Shown: one piece after another, positions 25,868-33,596 of the stretch
How positions within the stretch are numbered: position 1 is the stretch's first letter
Layout: each line of letters opens with the position of its first letter
Assembly: GCF_024734665.1 (NCBI RefSeq)
Contig: NZ_CP102931.1
Span: forward strand, 1,982,001 to 2,046,000
Length of the DNA stretch: 64,000 bases
DNA from: Variovorax paradoxus
Lineage (GTDB): Bacteria > Pseudomonadota > Gammaproteobacteria > Burkholderiales > Burkholderiaceae_C
Direction of reading: 5' to 3'
Program-made: the position numbers and the translations under genes
Notes under the pieces: model-generated
Told to the model about the DNA's origin: nothing
The model's database searches: none
Seen by the model: only the letters and a program-made list of their open reading frames with translations

Positions 25868-27301
25868 ATGACGGAATCCATCGAAGAAAAGAAAGTCCCC
25901 ACGAATCCCGGCGAAGAATGGCTGCAGGTCGAGTCTCTCGACCTCGATGCGCAGGGCGTGGCGCACAAGGCCGACGGCATGGTCGTGTTCATCGAAGGCG
26001 CATTGCCTTTCGAGGAAGTGCAGTTCAATGTCCATCGCCGCAAGAACAACTGGGAGCAGGGCACGGTCACAACCATCCGCCGCGAATCGTCGCAGCGGGT
26101 GCGCCCGGGCTGCCCGCATTTCGGCCTGCACACGGGCGCTTGCGGCGGCTGCAAGATGCAGCACCTGGACGCGGCCGCCCAGGTGGCCGTGAAGCAGCGC
26201 GCACTGGAAGACAACCTGTGGCACCTCGGCAAGGTCAAGCCCGAAAACCTGCTGCGGCCGCTCGAAGGGCCGGCCTGGCACTACCGCTACCGCGCGCGCC
26301 TCTCGGTGCGCCACGTGGTCAAGAAGGGCACGGTGCTGATCGGTTTTCACGAGCGCAAGAGCCGCTACCTGGCCGACATGCAGGTGTGCCCGGTGCTGCC
26401 GAAGCAGGTCAGCGAGATGCTGATGCCGCTGCGCGCGTTGATCGGTTCGATGGACGCGCGCGAGACATGCCCGCAGATCGAGCTGGCCTGCGGCGACGCA
26501 CCTGATTCCACGCGGCTCGGCACGATCGCCCTGGTGCTGCGTCACCTCGAGCCGCTCTCGCGTGCGGACATTGACCGGTTGAGGGCTTTTGCCGCGAATA
26601 ACGAAGGCGTTCAGTGGTGGCTGCAGGCCAAGGGGCCGGAAACCGTGAAGTTGCTGGAAGAGGGCGGCACGCCGCTGGCCTATCGGCTGCCTGAATTTGG
26701 CGTCACGATGCCGTTCAAGCCCACCGATTTCACGCAGGTCAATCCGCACATCAATCGGGCGCTGGTGGGCAAGGCACTGCGCCTGCTCGATGTGCAACAG
26801 CACGAGCGCGTGATCGACTGGTTCTGCGGCCTCGGCAACTTCACCCTGCCGCTGGCGAGCAAGGCGCGCGAGGTGCTGGGCATCGAGGGCAGCGACACGC
26901 TGGTGGCGCGCGCCACCGACAACTTCAAGCGAAATCAGCCCGCAACGCCGGCCCGCCGTGCGTTGTCATCTGCAACCTTCGTGGCGCGCAATCTGTTCGA
27001 CATGACGCCGGAGATGCTGGTGGCCGATGGCAGCGCTGACAAGTGGCTGGTCGATCCACCGCGCGAAGGCGCATTCGCGTTGGCCAAGGCCATGGCCGAT
27101 CTCCACCAGCAGCCCGAGTTGCGCACCGATGGCTGGACGCCGCCCAAGCGCATCGTGTACGTGAGCTGCAATCCGTCGACGCTCGCGCGTGACGCCGGCT
27201 TGCTGGTGCATCAGGCGGGCTACCGCTGCACCTTCGCGGGGGTGGTCAACATGTTCCCGCACACCGCGCACGTCGAGTCGATCGCGGTCTTCGAACTGTG
27301 A
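25868..27301 (+). CDS. rlmD: 23S rRNA (uracil-5-)-methyltransferase RlmD
   Basis: RlmD methylates U1939 of 23S rRNA. The 477-residue protein has an N-terminal TRAM-like domain. A 4Fe-4S cysteine set follows: Cys82, Cys92 and Cys95 in [14 protein letters not shown], plus the Cys of QVCPVL. The SAM motif is [16 protein letters not shown] and the catalytic Cys lies in [11 protein letters not shown]. There is no ribosome binding site, and GACAAT ends 6 nt before the ATG. The stop TGA (27299-27301) belongs to the end of an inserted IS. The uninterrupted gene would have read ...FEL-Glu-stop, so only one residue is lost. Confidence 0.94.
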   Translation: MTESIEEKKVPTNPGEEWLQVESLDLDAQGVAHKADGMVVFIEGALPFEEVQFNVHRRKNNWEQGTVTTIRRESSQRVRPGCPHFGLHTGACGGCKMQHLDAAAQVAVKQRALEDNLWHLGKVKPENLLRPLEGPAWHYRYRARLSVRHVVKKGTVLIGFHERKSRYLADMQVCPVLPKQVSEMLMPLRALIGSMDARETCPQIELACGDAPDSTRLGTIALVLRHLEPLSRADIDRLRAFAANNEGVQWWLQAKGPETVKLLEEGGTPLAYRLPEFGVTMPFKPTDFTQVNPHINRALVGKALRLLDVQQHERVIDWFCGLGNFTLPLASKAREVLGIEGSDTLVARATDNFKRNQPATPARRALSSATFVARNLFDMTPEMLVADGSADKWLVDPPREGAFALAKAMADLHQQPELRTDGWTPPKRIVYVSCNPSTLARDAGLLVHQAGYRCTFAGVVNMFPHTAHVESIAVFEL

Positions 27302-27326
27302 CCCGTCCTGCCATAGGTTGACACCT
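27299..27326. repeat. IS terminal inverted repeat, left copy
   Basis: A 28-bp end, TGACCCGTCCTG-N5-GGTTGACACCT, mirrors the right copy at 28616-28643. Its first three bases double as the rlmD stop codon. Confidence 0.9.
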
Positions 27327-28229
27327 ATGAAGGACTCACAACCGGCGTGATCCAGCCGGCCAGAGACGCCCGATGAACCTCATCGGGCGTTTTCAATTTT
27401 AGGGACTGGTGCGGTCTCTCCTGGTTGTAGATCTGCACGGCCTGCTGGACCATCCGGCTGGCTTGGGCCAGATCGGCCGGTGCAGCAGGAACTCCATCTT
27501 CAAGATCCCGTTGACTCGCTCGGCCAGCGCGTTCTGGTAGCAGTCGTAGCCATCGGTCATCGAGCAGGCGATGCCGTGGCGCCGATGAATCTCCTGATAG
27601 TCGTTGGAGCAGTACTGGATGCCCCTGTCTGAGTGATGCACAAGCATTTGCCGCGTCTGCCGGCCCTTGAGCGCTACCTTCAGCGCCCGGCTGACCTGCT
27701 CGGTGTGCAGGCTGTGGTGCACGTGATGGCCCACGATCTTGCGCGACCACGCATCCGTGACCAGGCTGAGATAGACGAACCCTTGGTCGGTGGGCAAGTA
27801 CGTGATGTCTGCCACCCATACCTGTTCGCTGGCAGTCGCTCGAACCTGATGCGGCCCCTCCTTGAGCAAGTTGGGATGGCGTCGGAATCGATGATGGCTG
27901 TCGGTGGTCTTGTGATACGCCCGCTTGGGCGCCACCAGCATGCGAGCCTCGCGCAGCACGTCCAGTAGCGCATCGCGCCCCAGGCTCGCGCCGGCGTGCT
28001 GCAGCGGCTGCTTGAGCAGATGGTGCAGCTTGCGCGCGCCCAACCGGGGCTGGCGCAGGCGAACGCCGCGAACGAGCTCGATCACGGTGTCGGCACGCGC
28101 ACAGCGTTGCTGCTGATGCTGCAACTGCTGGTAGTAGGCCTGGCGGCTGACGCCCCAATGGCGGCAAGCCCTCACCACGCTCAGCCCCGGGAGGAGCTTT
28201 TGCGAGAGGACTTGCCCGAAGGCTTTTTT
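27325..28229 (-). pseudogene. IS3-family transposase OrfB (integrase core), frameshifted
   Basis: OrfB carries the rve/DDE integrase domain. The DDE residues are visible: Asp in VWVADITYLP, Asp in LVHHSDRGIQYCS and Glu in NALAERVNGILK. After ILKMEFLLHRP the frame is lost at about 27472-27479. The family-like C-terminus continues in another frame (ADLAQASRMVQQAVQIYNQE, RPHQSLKLKTPDEVH) to 27325. A 4-bp loss of GGCC from a CGGCCGGCC repeat would explain it. Translation normally enters by -1 slippage at the AAAAAAG run (28223-28229) within orfA. The catalytic residues remain but the C-terminus is out of frame. Confidence 0.85.
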
Positions 28230-28591
28230 ACGATGCGCACCCCGTAGTCCTTCTTCAGGACATCGATCACCGCCTCGAACAGTTGGGCCTTCTCGTTGGC
28301 TTCGCGAAGTTGGACTTCCAGGGCCTTGATCTTCTGTTCGGGAGTCAGCGGTGCAGCAGGTGCAGATGAGAGCTTCTTGATCGGTACTGGCATGGCAAGC
28401 CCAGATGATGCCGAACTCCAGTTCTGGCGGCCATGCTTGCGCAGCCACACCAGCACGGTCGAGCGGCCCTGGATGCCGTAGCGCTCCTGGGCCTGTTTGT
28501 ACGTGAGTTCGCCTTTTTCTACCTGCTCGACCACCGACAGCTTAAAAGCCAGCGTGTAGTCCCGCTGCGTGCGTTTGACGCTTGATTCCAT
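28181..28591 (-). CDS. IS3-family transposase OrfA (HTH and leucine-zipper protein)
   Basis: The 136-residue DNA-binding subunit starts MESSVKRTQRDYTLAFKLSV. A helix-turn-helix follows (GELTYKQAQERYGIQG, STVLVWLRKHG), then a coiled-coil zipper (LTPEQKIKALEVQLREANEK). It binds the IS ends and fuses to OrfB by programmed -1 frameshifting at AAAAAAG near its 3' end (VKKPSG in this frame, KKAFGQ in the OrfB frame). This gene is intact. Confidence 0.92.
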   Translation of the reverse strand: MESSVKRTQRDYTLAFKLSVVEQVEKGELTYKQAQERYGIQGRSTVLVWLRKHGRQNWSSASSGLAMPVPIKKLSSAPAAPLTPEQKIKALEVQLREANEKAQLFEAVIDVLKKDYGVRIVKKPSGKSSRKSSSRG

Positions 28592-28615
28592 TGACTTGCC
28601 TTTTCTTGAGGGAAA

Positions 28616-28643
28616 AGGTGTCAACCCAGGTCAGGACGGGTCA
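28616..28643. repeat. IS terminal inverted repeat, right copy
   Basis: Read inward on the minus strand this is TGACCCGTCCTG-ACCTG-GGTTGACACCT, matching the left end at 23 or more of 28 positions. Confidence 0.9.
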
Positions 28644-28653
28644 CTGGAATGAA

Positions 28654-28675
28654 AAAGGGCCCCTCGGGGCCCTTT
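28654..28675. terminator. Bidirectional terminator between the rlmD/IS and the BI-1 gene
   Basis: The stem AAAGGGCCC/GGGCCCTTT has a CTCG loop and A/T-runs on both sides. It would originally have followed the rlmD stop directly and also ends the BI-1 family gene on the minus strand. The IS now separates it from rlmD. Confidence 0.8.
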
Positions 28676-28712
28676 GTTCTGGCGAGCGCGACTCGCTCGC
28701 TCTTTCATTCGT

Positions 28713-29414
28713 TCAGTCGCGCTCGCCGCCGAAGATGCCCAGCAGCGCCAGCAGGCTCTGGAACACGTTGAACAGGTCGAGGTACAGCGCGAGCGTGGCG
28801 CTGATGTAGTTGGTTTCGCCGCCGTCCATGATCTGCTTCAGGTCATAGAGCATATAGGCCGAGAAGATGCCGATGGCAGCCACCGAAATGACCAGCATGC
28901 CTGTGGTCGAGCCGACGAACACGTTGATGATGGCGCCGAACATCAGCACCAGTGCACCGACGAACAGGAACTTGCCCATGCCCGACAGGTCGCGCTTGAT
29001 GACCGTGGCCAGCGAGGCCATCACGAGGAACACGCCGGCGGTGCCGCCGAAGGCCGTCATGATGAGTTCCGAGCCATTCTTGAAGCCGAGCACCATCGCG
29101 ATCAGCCGCGACAGCATCAGGCCCATGAAGAAGGTGAAGGCCAGCAGCACCGGCACGCCGGCGGCGGAGTTCTTGGTTTTCTCGATGGCGAACATGAAGC
29201 CGAAGGCGCCTCCGAGGAAGACGATGAGGCCCAGGCCACCGGTGAGCGAGCGGGTGATGCCGGTGCTCACGCCGACCCAGGCGCCCAGCACGGTGGGCAG
29301 CATGCTCAGTGCGAGCAGCCAGTAGGTGTTGCGCAGCACGCGCTGGCGTTCAGCCTGCGCCAGCGGCTGGCCGTAGCCTGTTGAAGTATCTAGGGTGGTA
29401 ACGCGGTCGTTCAT
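28713..29414 (-). CDS. Bax inhibitor-1/YccA family membrane protein
   Basis: This 233-residue inner-membrane protein has seven predicted helices. It begins RNTYWLLALSMLPTVLGAWV and ends with the family C-terminal segment YLDLFNVFQSLLALLGIFGG. The di-aspartyl-like region SAYMLYDLKQIMDGGE fits YccA/YbhL proteins, which modulate FtsH or act as ion leak channels. An AGGAG ribosome binding site precedes the ATG. It is monocistronic. Confidence 0.93.
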   Translation of the reverse strand: MNDRVTTLDTSTGYGQPLAQAERQRVLRNTYWLLALSMLPTVLGAWVGVSTGITRSLTGGLGLIVFLGGAFGFMFAIEKTKNSAAGVPVLLAFTFFMGLMLSRLIAMVLGFKNGSELIMTAFGGTAGVFLVMASLATVIKRDLSGMGKFLFVGALVLMFGAIINVFVGSTTGMLVISVAAIGIFSAYMLYDLKQIMDGGETNYISATLALYLDLFNVFQSLLALLGIFGGERD

Positions 29415-29578
29415 GGCCGGAGCTCCTGTGATTGCTGCAATGACGCAGTTGGGCGCATTCTAGGGGGCTGCAAGAGGGGGTGTCGCAAAGACCGTATGCG
29501 GGGTGTTCTCAAGCCCTGAAGACACCCCTGGCAGCATGGCCGTTATGCTGTCGGATTTTCACGCAAACTGAGCTCATC

Positions 29579-29986
29579 ATGAAGACCAAATCTTTCCTCG
29601 AACTCGCCGATGTCAAGGCCATTGCCGCAGCGGCTGAAGCCGAGGCCCTCAAGAACAACTGGGCGGTGACCATAGCGATCTCGGACGACGCCGGCAACCT
29701 GCTCTGGCTGCAGCGTCTGGACGGCGCCGCGGCGCTGTCTTCGCACATTGCTCCTGCCAAGGCACACACGGCAGCCATGGGCCGGCGCGAAAGCAAGGTC
29801 TATGAAGACATCATCAACGGCGGCCGCACGGCGTTCCTGACGGCGCCCGAAGTGCAGGGCCTGCTCGAAGGCGGCGTGCCGATCGTCAAGGATGGCCATG
29901 TGATCGGCGCGGTCGGCGTGAGCGGCGTGAAGTCGAATGAAGATGCGCAGATTGCCAAGGCTGGTATTGCTGCTCTCGGCCTCTGA
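29579..29986 (+). CDS. GlcG/HbpS family haem-binding-like protein
   Basis: This 135-residue single-domain protein of the GlcG/HbpS fold starts MKTKSFLELADVKAIAAAAE. The family pattern includes NNWAVTIAISDDAGNLLWLQ, a central AFLTAPEVQGLLEGGVPI and a C-terminal IGAVGVSGVKSNEDAQIAKAG. Some homologues bind haem and sense redox stress, others are of unknown function. There is no signal peptide in the chosen form, and longer in-frame extensions from 29480 look non-coding. It lies beside the iron region, which is weak support for a haem link. Confidence 0.88.
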   Translation: MKTKSFLELADVKAIAAAAEAEALKNNWAVTIAISDDAGNLLWLQRLDGAAALSSHIAPAKAHTAAMGRRESKVYEDIINGGRTAFLTAPEVQGLLEGGVPIVKDGHVIGAVGVSGVKSNEDAQIAKAGIAALGL

Positions 29987-30005
29987 GTTTTCTTCCGCAA
30001 AAAGC

Positions 30006-30034
30006 AAAACGCCGACTTCGAGGTCGGCGTTTTC
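30006..30034 (+). terminator. Terminator after the GlcG/HbpS gene
   Basis: The stem AAAACGCCGAC/GTCGGCGTTTT with a short TTCGAG-type loop is followed by CTTTT. Confidence 0.85.
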
Positions 30035-30091
30035 TTTTGGGCTGCTTCAGCGTGAAAAAAAGCTTGGCTAGTCGGCGAACCGTTGGCTAGC

Positions 30092-30127
30092 AAAAAACGA
30101 CCCTTCGGAGATGAATCTCCTTGAGTC
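30092..30127 (-). terminator. Terminator after hemP
   Basis: On the minus strand an inner stem GGAGAT/ATCTCC and an outer CGACT/GGTCG stem run into six T residues, 41 bp beyond the hemP stop. Confidence 0.65.
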
Positions 30128-30167
30128 GCCCCACGATGAAACTTGCGCGAAGGGCGGGCTGGATGAC

Positions 30168-30380
30168 TTATTTGGTCAGGATCAGCTTGCCGAGTTTGGT
30201 GGCTTGAAGCCGATAGAGAGAACCGTTGTGCATGATGCCCACGGTCTTGCTTCCTTTCAGAAGTTCCGTGCTTTCAACCATCGGCACCGGACGCGCTGCC
30301 TGGATGGACGCATGGCCGCCACCCGACTGGTCGAGCGAAGGATGGTTCAGGACAGAAAAGGCATTCGGTGTGGCTGGCAT
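30168..30380 (-). CDS. hemP: Hemin uptake protein HemP/HmuP
   Basis: This 70-residue protein carries the HemP family pattern near its C-terminus: ELLKGSKTVGIMHNGSLYRL followed by KLGKLILTK. HemP/HmuP proteins are small activators needed for haem-receptor expression in several alpha- and betaproteobacteria. Here hemP stands alone, about 13.5 kb from the hmu genes but beside exbD. A strong Fur-box match lies 32 bp upstream of its start. The N-terminal 35 residues are variable, and an internal ATG (M34) could also serve as start. Confidence 0.9.
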   Translation of the reverse strand: MPATPNAFSVLNHPSLDQSGGGHASIQAARPVPMVESTELLKGSKTVGIMHNGSLYRLQATKLGKLILTK

Positions 30381-30411
30381 CTGGAGTTCCCTTATCGAAG
30401 CGATGGGTGAA

Positions 30412-30426
30412 TGATAATGATTCGCA
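30412..30426 (-). promoter_or_regulatory. Fur box upstream of hemP
   Basis: TGATAATGATTCGCA matches the 7-1-7 Fur consensus TGATAAT-N-ATTATCA at 12 of 14 symmetric positions. It lies between hemP and exbD, just upstream of hemP. Confidence 0.75.
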
Positions 30427-30475
30427 ATAAAAAGTCAATCGTCGCGATCAACTTTTTTTAGCTTGCGATTTCAGA

Positions 30476-30889
30476 TCACTTCGCTTCAGGCTCCGTGATG
30501 AAGCCGATCTTGCGCACGCCGGCTTCACGGGCTTCCGACATCGCCTTGGCCACGCGCTCGTAGCGCACGGCCTTGTCGCCGCGGATGTGCAACTCGGGCT
30601 GCGGTTCCTTGGCGGCTTCGGCGGCGAGGCGGTTGGGCAGTTCGCTGTCGTCGATCTTCTGCTCGTTCCAGTAATAGGAGCCGTCGGCCGTGACGCTGAA
30701 CAGGATGTTCTGCGGTTTGGGCTGCTCTGGCTCGCTGGAAGCGCGCGGCAGGTCGATGTTGACCGCGTGCTTCATCACCGGCACCGTGATGATGAAGATG
30801 ATGAGGAGCACCAGCATGACGTCGACCAGCGGCGTCATGTTGATCTCGTTCATCACCTCATCGGGTTCATCTTGTGTACCGAAAGCCAT
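30476..30889 (-). CDS. exbD: Biopolymer transport protein ExbD
   Basis: ExbD is part of the ExbB-ExbD proton-driven motor that energises TonB. The 137-residue protein has a short cytoplasmic N-terminus and one membrane helix, TPLVDVMLVLLIIFIITVPV. That helix carries the essential proton-path aspartate (Asp23). A periplasmic domain ends RKIGFITEPEAK. It follows exbB by 5 bp on the minus strand in a tonB-exbB-exbD operon serving the two TonB-dependent receptors in this window. Confidence 0.95.
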   Translation of the reverse strand: MAFGTQDEPDEVMNEINMTPLVDVMLVLLIIFIITVPVMKHAVNIDLPRASSEPEQPKPQNILFSVTADGSYYWNEQKIDDSELPNRLAAEAAKEPQPELHIRGDKAVRYERVAKAMSEAREAGVRKIGFITEPEAK

Positions 30890-30894
30890 GATGC

Positions 30895-31611
30895 TCAGCC
30901 CTTCTTGAGCGGGACCACGACGGCATCGCCGCTGCCGCTCTGGACGCGGGCGCCGGTCACGAAGTAGGCGTGGAGGTCGTGGGCGAAGGCATTGAGCTTG
31001 GTCAGCACGAACTTGTTGCCGCGCACCAGTGCGTTGTAGCCCAGCACTGCGGGAATGGCCACGGCCAAGCCGAGCGCCGTCATGATCAGCGCTTCACCGA
31101 TCGGGCCGGCCACCTTGTCGATGGTCGCCTGGCCGGCCGAGCTGATGCTCATGAGCGCGTGATAAATGCCCCAGACAGTGCCGAACAGGCCGATGAACGG
31201 CGCGGTGGAGCCGACCGAAGCCAGGATCGCGAGGCCGGTCTGCAGGCGGGCGGTGAAGGCGTCAATGCCGTTGCGCAGCGCGCGCGTGATCCAGTCGCTC
31301 ACGTCGAGCGCATCGTGCAGGTGAGCCTTGGTGTTGCGGTGGTGAGCAGCCGCCTCGCGACCTTCGAGAGCCAGCGCGCGGAACGGGTTGCTGTCGTCCT
31401 TGCCCAGTTTGTTCAGTGCGGTGGCGAAGTCTTCGCTGTGCCAGAAGTCCTGCGAATGCTTGGCGAGGCGCTTGTAGCGGACGACATCGAGTGCCTTGAC
31501 GATGATCACGATCCACGACGCGAGCGACATGCCGACCAGCAGCACCGCCACGGCCTTGGTGACGAAATCGCCCTGATTCCAGACGTTCATCAAGCCAAAT
31601 TGGGAATCCAT
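30895..31611 (-). CDS. exbB: Biopolymer transport protein ExbB (MotA/TolQ/ExbB family)
   Basis: This is the pentameric channel subunit of the TonB motor, 238 residues long with three membrane helices. The first is FVTKAVAVLLVGMSLASWIV. The family signature segment ASVGSTAPFIGLFGTVWGIY lies at the second and EALIMTALGLAVAIPAVLGY at the third. It sits between tonB (22-bp gap) and exbD (5-bp gap). Confidence 0.95.
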   Translation of the reverse strand: MDSQFGLMNVWNQGDFVTKAVAVLLVGMSLASWIVIIVKALDVVRYKRLAKHSQDFWHSEDFATALNKLGKDDSNPFRALALEGREAAAHHRNTKAHLHDALDVSDWITRALRNGIDAFTARLQTGLAILASVGSTAPFIGLFGTVWGIYHALMSISSAGQATIDKVAGPIGEALIMTALGLAVAIPAVLGYNALVRGNKFVLTKLNAFAHDLHAYFVTGARVQSGSGDAVVVPLKKG

Positions 31612-31633
31612 ACGAAGTTGCTCCAGAGAAAAA

Positions 31634-32344
31634 TTAGTTCAGGACGTAGTTGACGGGGGCGTCATAAGACATGGCCTGCACCACGCCGTTGACCTTGCCG
31701 GGCACAAACCGGCATTTCATGATGTATTCCACGGCCGCCTCGTCGAGGCGATCGAAGCCGCTGGATTTCTTGACCTCGGCACTCTTGGGCAGGCCGTCGA
31801 CACCGACGAGCACCCGCACGATCACCTTGCCCTGTTCGCCGAGCCGTTTGCTCATGGCGGGATAGGTGGCTTTCGGATTCTGAAGATAGTCGGCGTTGCT
31901 CGATGGCAGCTGCACGGCCGGCGGAGCCGGGGGCGCAGGTGGCGGCGCGGGCGGCGCCGGCGGAGCGGGAGGTGCCGGCGGCGTTGCCGGTGGTGGTGGT
32001 TCTGTTACGCCGACGGGCGCCATGGGCGCCGGTGTGGGCTTCGGCTCGCGGATGGCCTGGGGCCGCGGCGGGGGCGGCGCCTTGGTCACCTTGGGTTGGG
32101 GCGGTGGTGGTGGCGGCGGAGGTGGGTCAGCCTTCGGCTTCGGTGGCTCGACGAATTGGCTCAGTATCTCGACGGGAATCACCACTTCGGCGGCGCGGCG
32201 CAGCAGCCCGCTTTGAAGCGCCCAGAGCGCAGCCGCGTGAAACAGGATGACACCGCCGGCAATGACGACATTGCGCGAAAGGCCGAGGACGGAGGGGGGG
32301 GGAGCAAAGCGGTCAGACACGATCAACCATTCGAATGCGGGCAC
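31634..32344 (-). CDS. tonB: TonB energy transducer
   Basis: This 236-residue inner-membrane anchored protein spans the periplasm and contacts TonB boxes of receptors. It has one N-terminal helix (VVIAGGVILFHAAALWAL), a long Pro-rich stretch with runs of proline and KP/EP repeats (about residues 65-145), and a C-terminal TonB domain. That domain has NPKATYPAMSKRLGEQGKVI, VLVGVDGLPKSAEV and YDAPVNYVLN. The start may instead be the GTG at 32320, because neither candidate has a clear ribosome binding site. It is first in tonB-exbB-exbD and lies downstream of bfd. Confidence 0.93.
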   Translation of the reverse strand: MPAFEWLIVSDRFAPPPSVLGLSRNVVIAGGVILFHAAALWALQSGLLRRAAEVVIPVEILSQFVEPPKPKADPPPPPPPPPQPKVTKAPPPPRPQAIREPKPTPAPMAPVGVTEPPPPATPPAPPAPPAPPAPPPAPPAPPAVQLPSSNADYLQNPKATYPAMSKRLGEQGKVIVRVLVGVDGLPKSAEVKKSSGFDRLDEAAVEYIMKCRFVPGKVNGVVQAMSYDAPVNYVLN

Positions 32345-32395
32345 CGCGAAAGGTGCCCCGATTGCAGCAAAACCGCTACGAAGACGCCACGCGCG

Positions 32396-32470
32396 CTACT
32401 TGCGAAAGATCCACCAGACCGAACCTGCGACCAGAATCAGGCTGCCGCCGAGTGCCGAGACGAGTTCCAT
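32396..32470 (-). CDS. Possible 24-residue membrane microprotein between bfd and tonB
   Basis: ATG at 32468-32470 follows AAGGAAAGCAAGGC, a plausible ribosome binding site. It encodes a 24-residue peptide, MELVSALGGSLILVAGS then VWWIFRK. This is one hydrophobic helix with a WW interface and a basic end, typical of small membrane proteins. It overlaps the last 34 bp of bfd in another frame and ends 52 bp before the tonB start. No homology can be assessed here. Confidence 0.4.
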   Translation of the reverse strand: MELVSALGGSLILVAGSVWWIFRK

Positions 32471-32709
32471 GCCTTGCTTTCCTTGATGGAGTTGGCAAGC
32501 TGGATCGCTCTCGGACCCGAATCGCAATTCAGCGCGGCGACCGGATGCGAAGCGCTGCACTGCGCGACGATATCGCGCGCACAACCTTCACATTGACCAC
32601 ACTGGGTGGCCACGCCAAGTTCGAATTGCACTTCGTCAAAAGTCATGCCGGCCCGCACATGGCGTGCGATTTCTCGGTCGGAGACTCGGCGGCAGACGCA
32701 AACGATCAT
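32437..32709 (-). CDS. bfd: Bacterioferritin-associated ferredoxin (BFD-like [2Fe-2S])
   Basis: Bfd reduces the ferric core of bacterioferritin so that iron is released. The 90-residue protein starts MIVCVCRRVSDREI. The [2Fe-2S] ligands are Cys4, Cys6, Cys37 and Cys40 (VCVC and CGQC), the Bfd arrangement. It is longer than E. coli Bfd (64 residues) because of a C-terminal tail. It has a clear promoter overlapping a Fur-box-like sequence. bfr itself lies about 8 kb away, so the pair is split. Confidence 0.9.
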   Translation of the reverse strand: MIVCVCRRVSDREIARHVRAGMTFDEVQFELGVATQCGQCEGCARDIVAQCSASHPVAALNCDSGPRAIQLANSIKESKAWNSSRHSAAA

Positions 32710-32750
32710 GGCTGTGAAAGCGGCAGTTGGCTGGCTGTTGGATGTGGTCG

Positions 32751-32780
32751 ATTATAAATAAGAATCCATCGCATTTGCAA
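32751..32780 (-). promoter_or_regulatory. bfd promoter with overlapping Fur-box-like sequence
   Basis: On the minus strand, -35 TTGCAA (32775-32780) and -10 TATAAT (32751-32756) are spaced 18 bp apart. Between them lies TGCGATGGATTCTTA, a partial Fur-box match that resembles the haem-receptor box at 43778. Confidence 0.65.
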
Positions 32781-32824
32781 TAACTATGTGTTACTGATTC
32801 ATGCAACATCTTGTGCCCCCGGAA

Positions 32825-33505
32825 TCAGACCTCCGACCAGAGCCGCAGCAGGTTGTGATAGTGCCCGGTCAGCGCCACCGTTTCCTCGCATTCACCGAGG
32901 CGCGCGCGCAGTTTCTGGATGTTCTGGTCGAGCTCGAACAGCATGCTGCGCTGCTGGTCGTTGCGCACCATGCTCTGCAGCCAGAAAAACGAGCAGATCC
33001 GCGCTCCCCGGGTCACCGGGTGGACGCGATGCAGGCTGCTGGCAGGGTAAAGAATGAGGTCGCCGGCCGGCAGCTTCACTTCATGTGAGCCGTAGGTGTC
33101 GATCACCTCCAGTTCGCCGCCGTCGTAGTCTTCGGGATCGCACAGGAAGAGGGTGCACGACAGGTCGGTGCGCAGTTGCTGGCCGCTGCCGGGCAGGGCA
33201 CGCACCGCACCGTCGACATGAACGCCGTAGTGCTCGCCCCCCTCGTAGCGGTTGAACAGCGGCGGCACGAAGCGCGACGGAAGCGCGGCCGAAAAAAACA
33301 ACGCGTGCCGGGCCAGCGCAGCCAGCACGATGTTGCCCAACTCCCGGCCGACGGCCGACTGTTCCGGCAATTGGCGGTTGCGCTTGACCTGCGCGCCTTG
33401 TGCGCCGACCGTCTCGCGCCCATCGGTCCATTGCGTAGCGTCGAGCGCGGCGCGCATTTCGCGCACCTGGTCAGGGCTCAGCACTTCGGGCACATGCAGC
33501 ATCAT
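32825..33505 (-). CDS. PKHD-type Fe(II)/2-oxoglutarate hydroxylase (PiuC/YbiX family)
   Basis: This 226-residue dioxygenase has the iron-binding facial triad His-x-Asp in [12 protein letters not shown] and His in [27 protein letters not shown] lies before the second part. The C-terminal helical segment is characteristic of the YbiX/PiuC proteins. These genes typically sit next to Fiu/PiuA-type catecholate siderophore receptors, as here: the receptor gene ends 91 bp upstream on the same strand. The substrate is unknown. The start is a double ATG (33505/33502). Confidence 0.92.
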   Translation of the reverse strand: MMLHVPEVLSPDQVREMRAALDATQWTDGRETVGAQGAQVKRNRQLPEQSAVGRELGNIVLAALARHALFFSAALPSRFVPPLFNRYEGGEHYGVHVDGAVRALPGSGQQLRTDLSCTLFLCDPEDYDGGELEVIDTYGSHEVKLPAGDLILYPASSLHRVHPVTRGARICSFFWLQSMVRNDQQRSMLFELDQNIQKLRARLGECEETVALTGHYHNLLRLWSEV

Positions 33506-33596
33506 TTTCAGGAACTCCGCAATGAGAAAAGCCCCGGCGCGGGCCGGGGCTCGAGTGTCGCACCGCACCGGGTGAGCCCGGTGCGCGCAAGGACCG

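Larger units (their letters stand above)
27299..28643 (-). mobile_element. IS3-family insertion sequence (1345 bp) with 3-bp target duplication
   Basis: The element is bounded by imperfect 28-bp inverted repeats. Both start TGACCCGTCCTG and end GGTTGACACCT, and they differ only in the 5-bp middle. CTG at 27296-27298 and CTG at 28644-28646 are direct repeats, the 3-bp duplication usual for the IS3 family. Inside are orfA and orfB on the minus strand, joined by an AAAAAAG slippery run. The IS lies between rlmD and its terminator. The transposase orfB is frameshifted near its C-terminus, so this copy is probably not autonomous. Confidence 0.93.

Noticed and set aside
31890..32120. Glycine-rich plus-strand frame opposite tonB resembling a Gly-rich protein
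   Set aside because: It is the complement of the proline-rich TonB linker, and poly-Gly opposite poly-Pro is expected.
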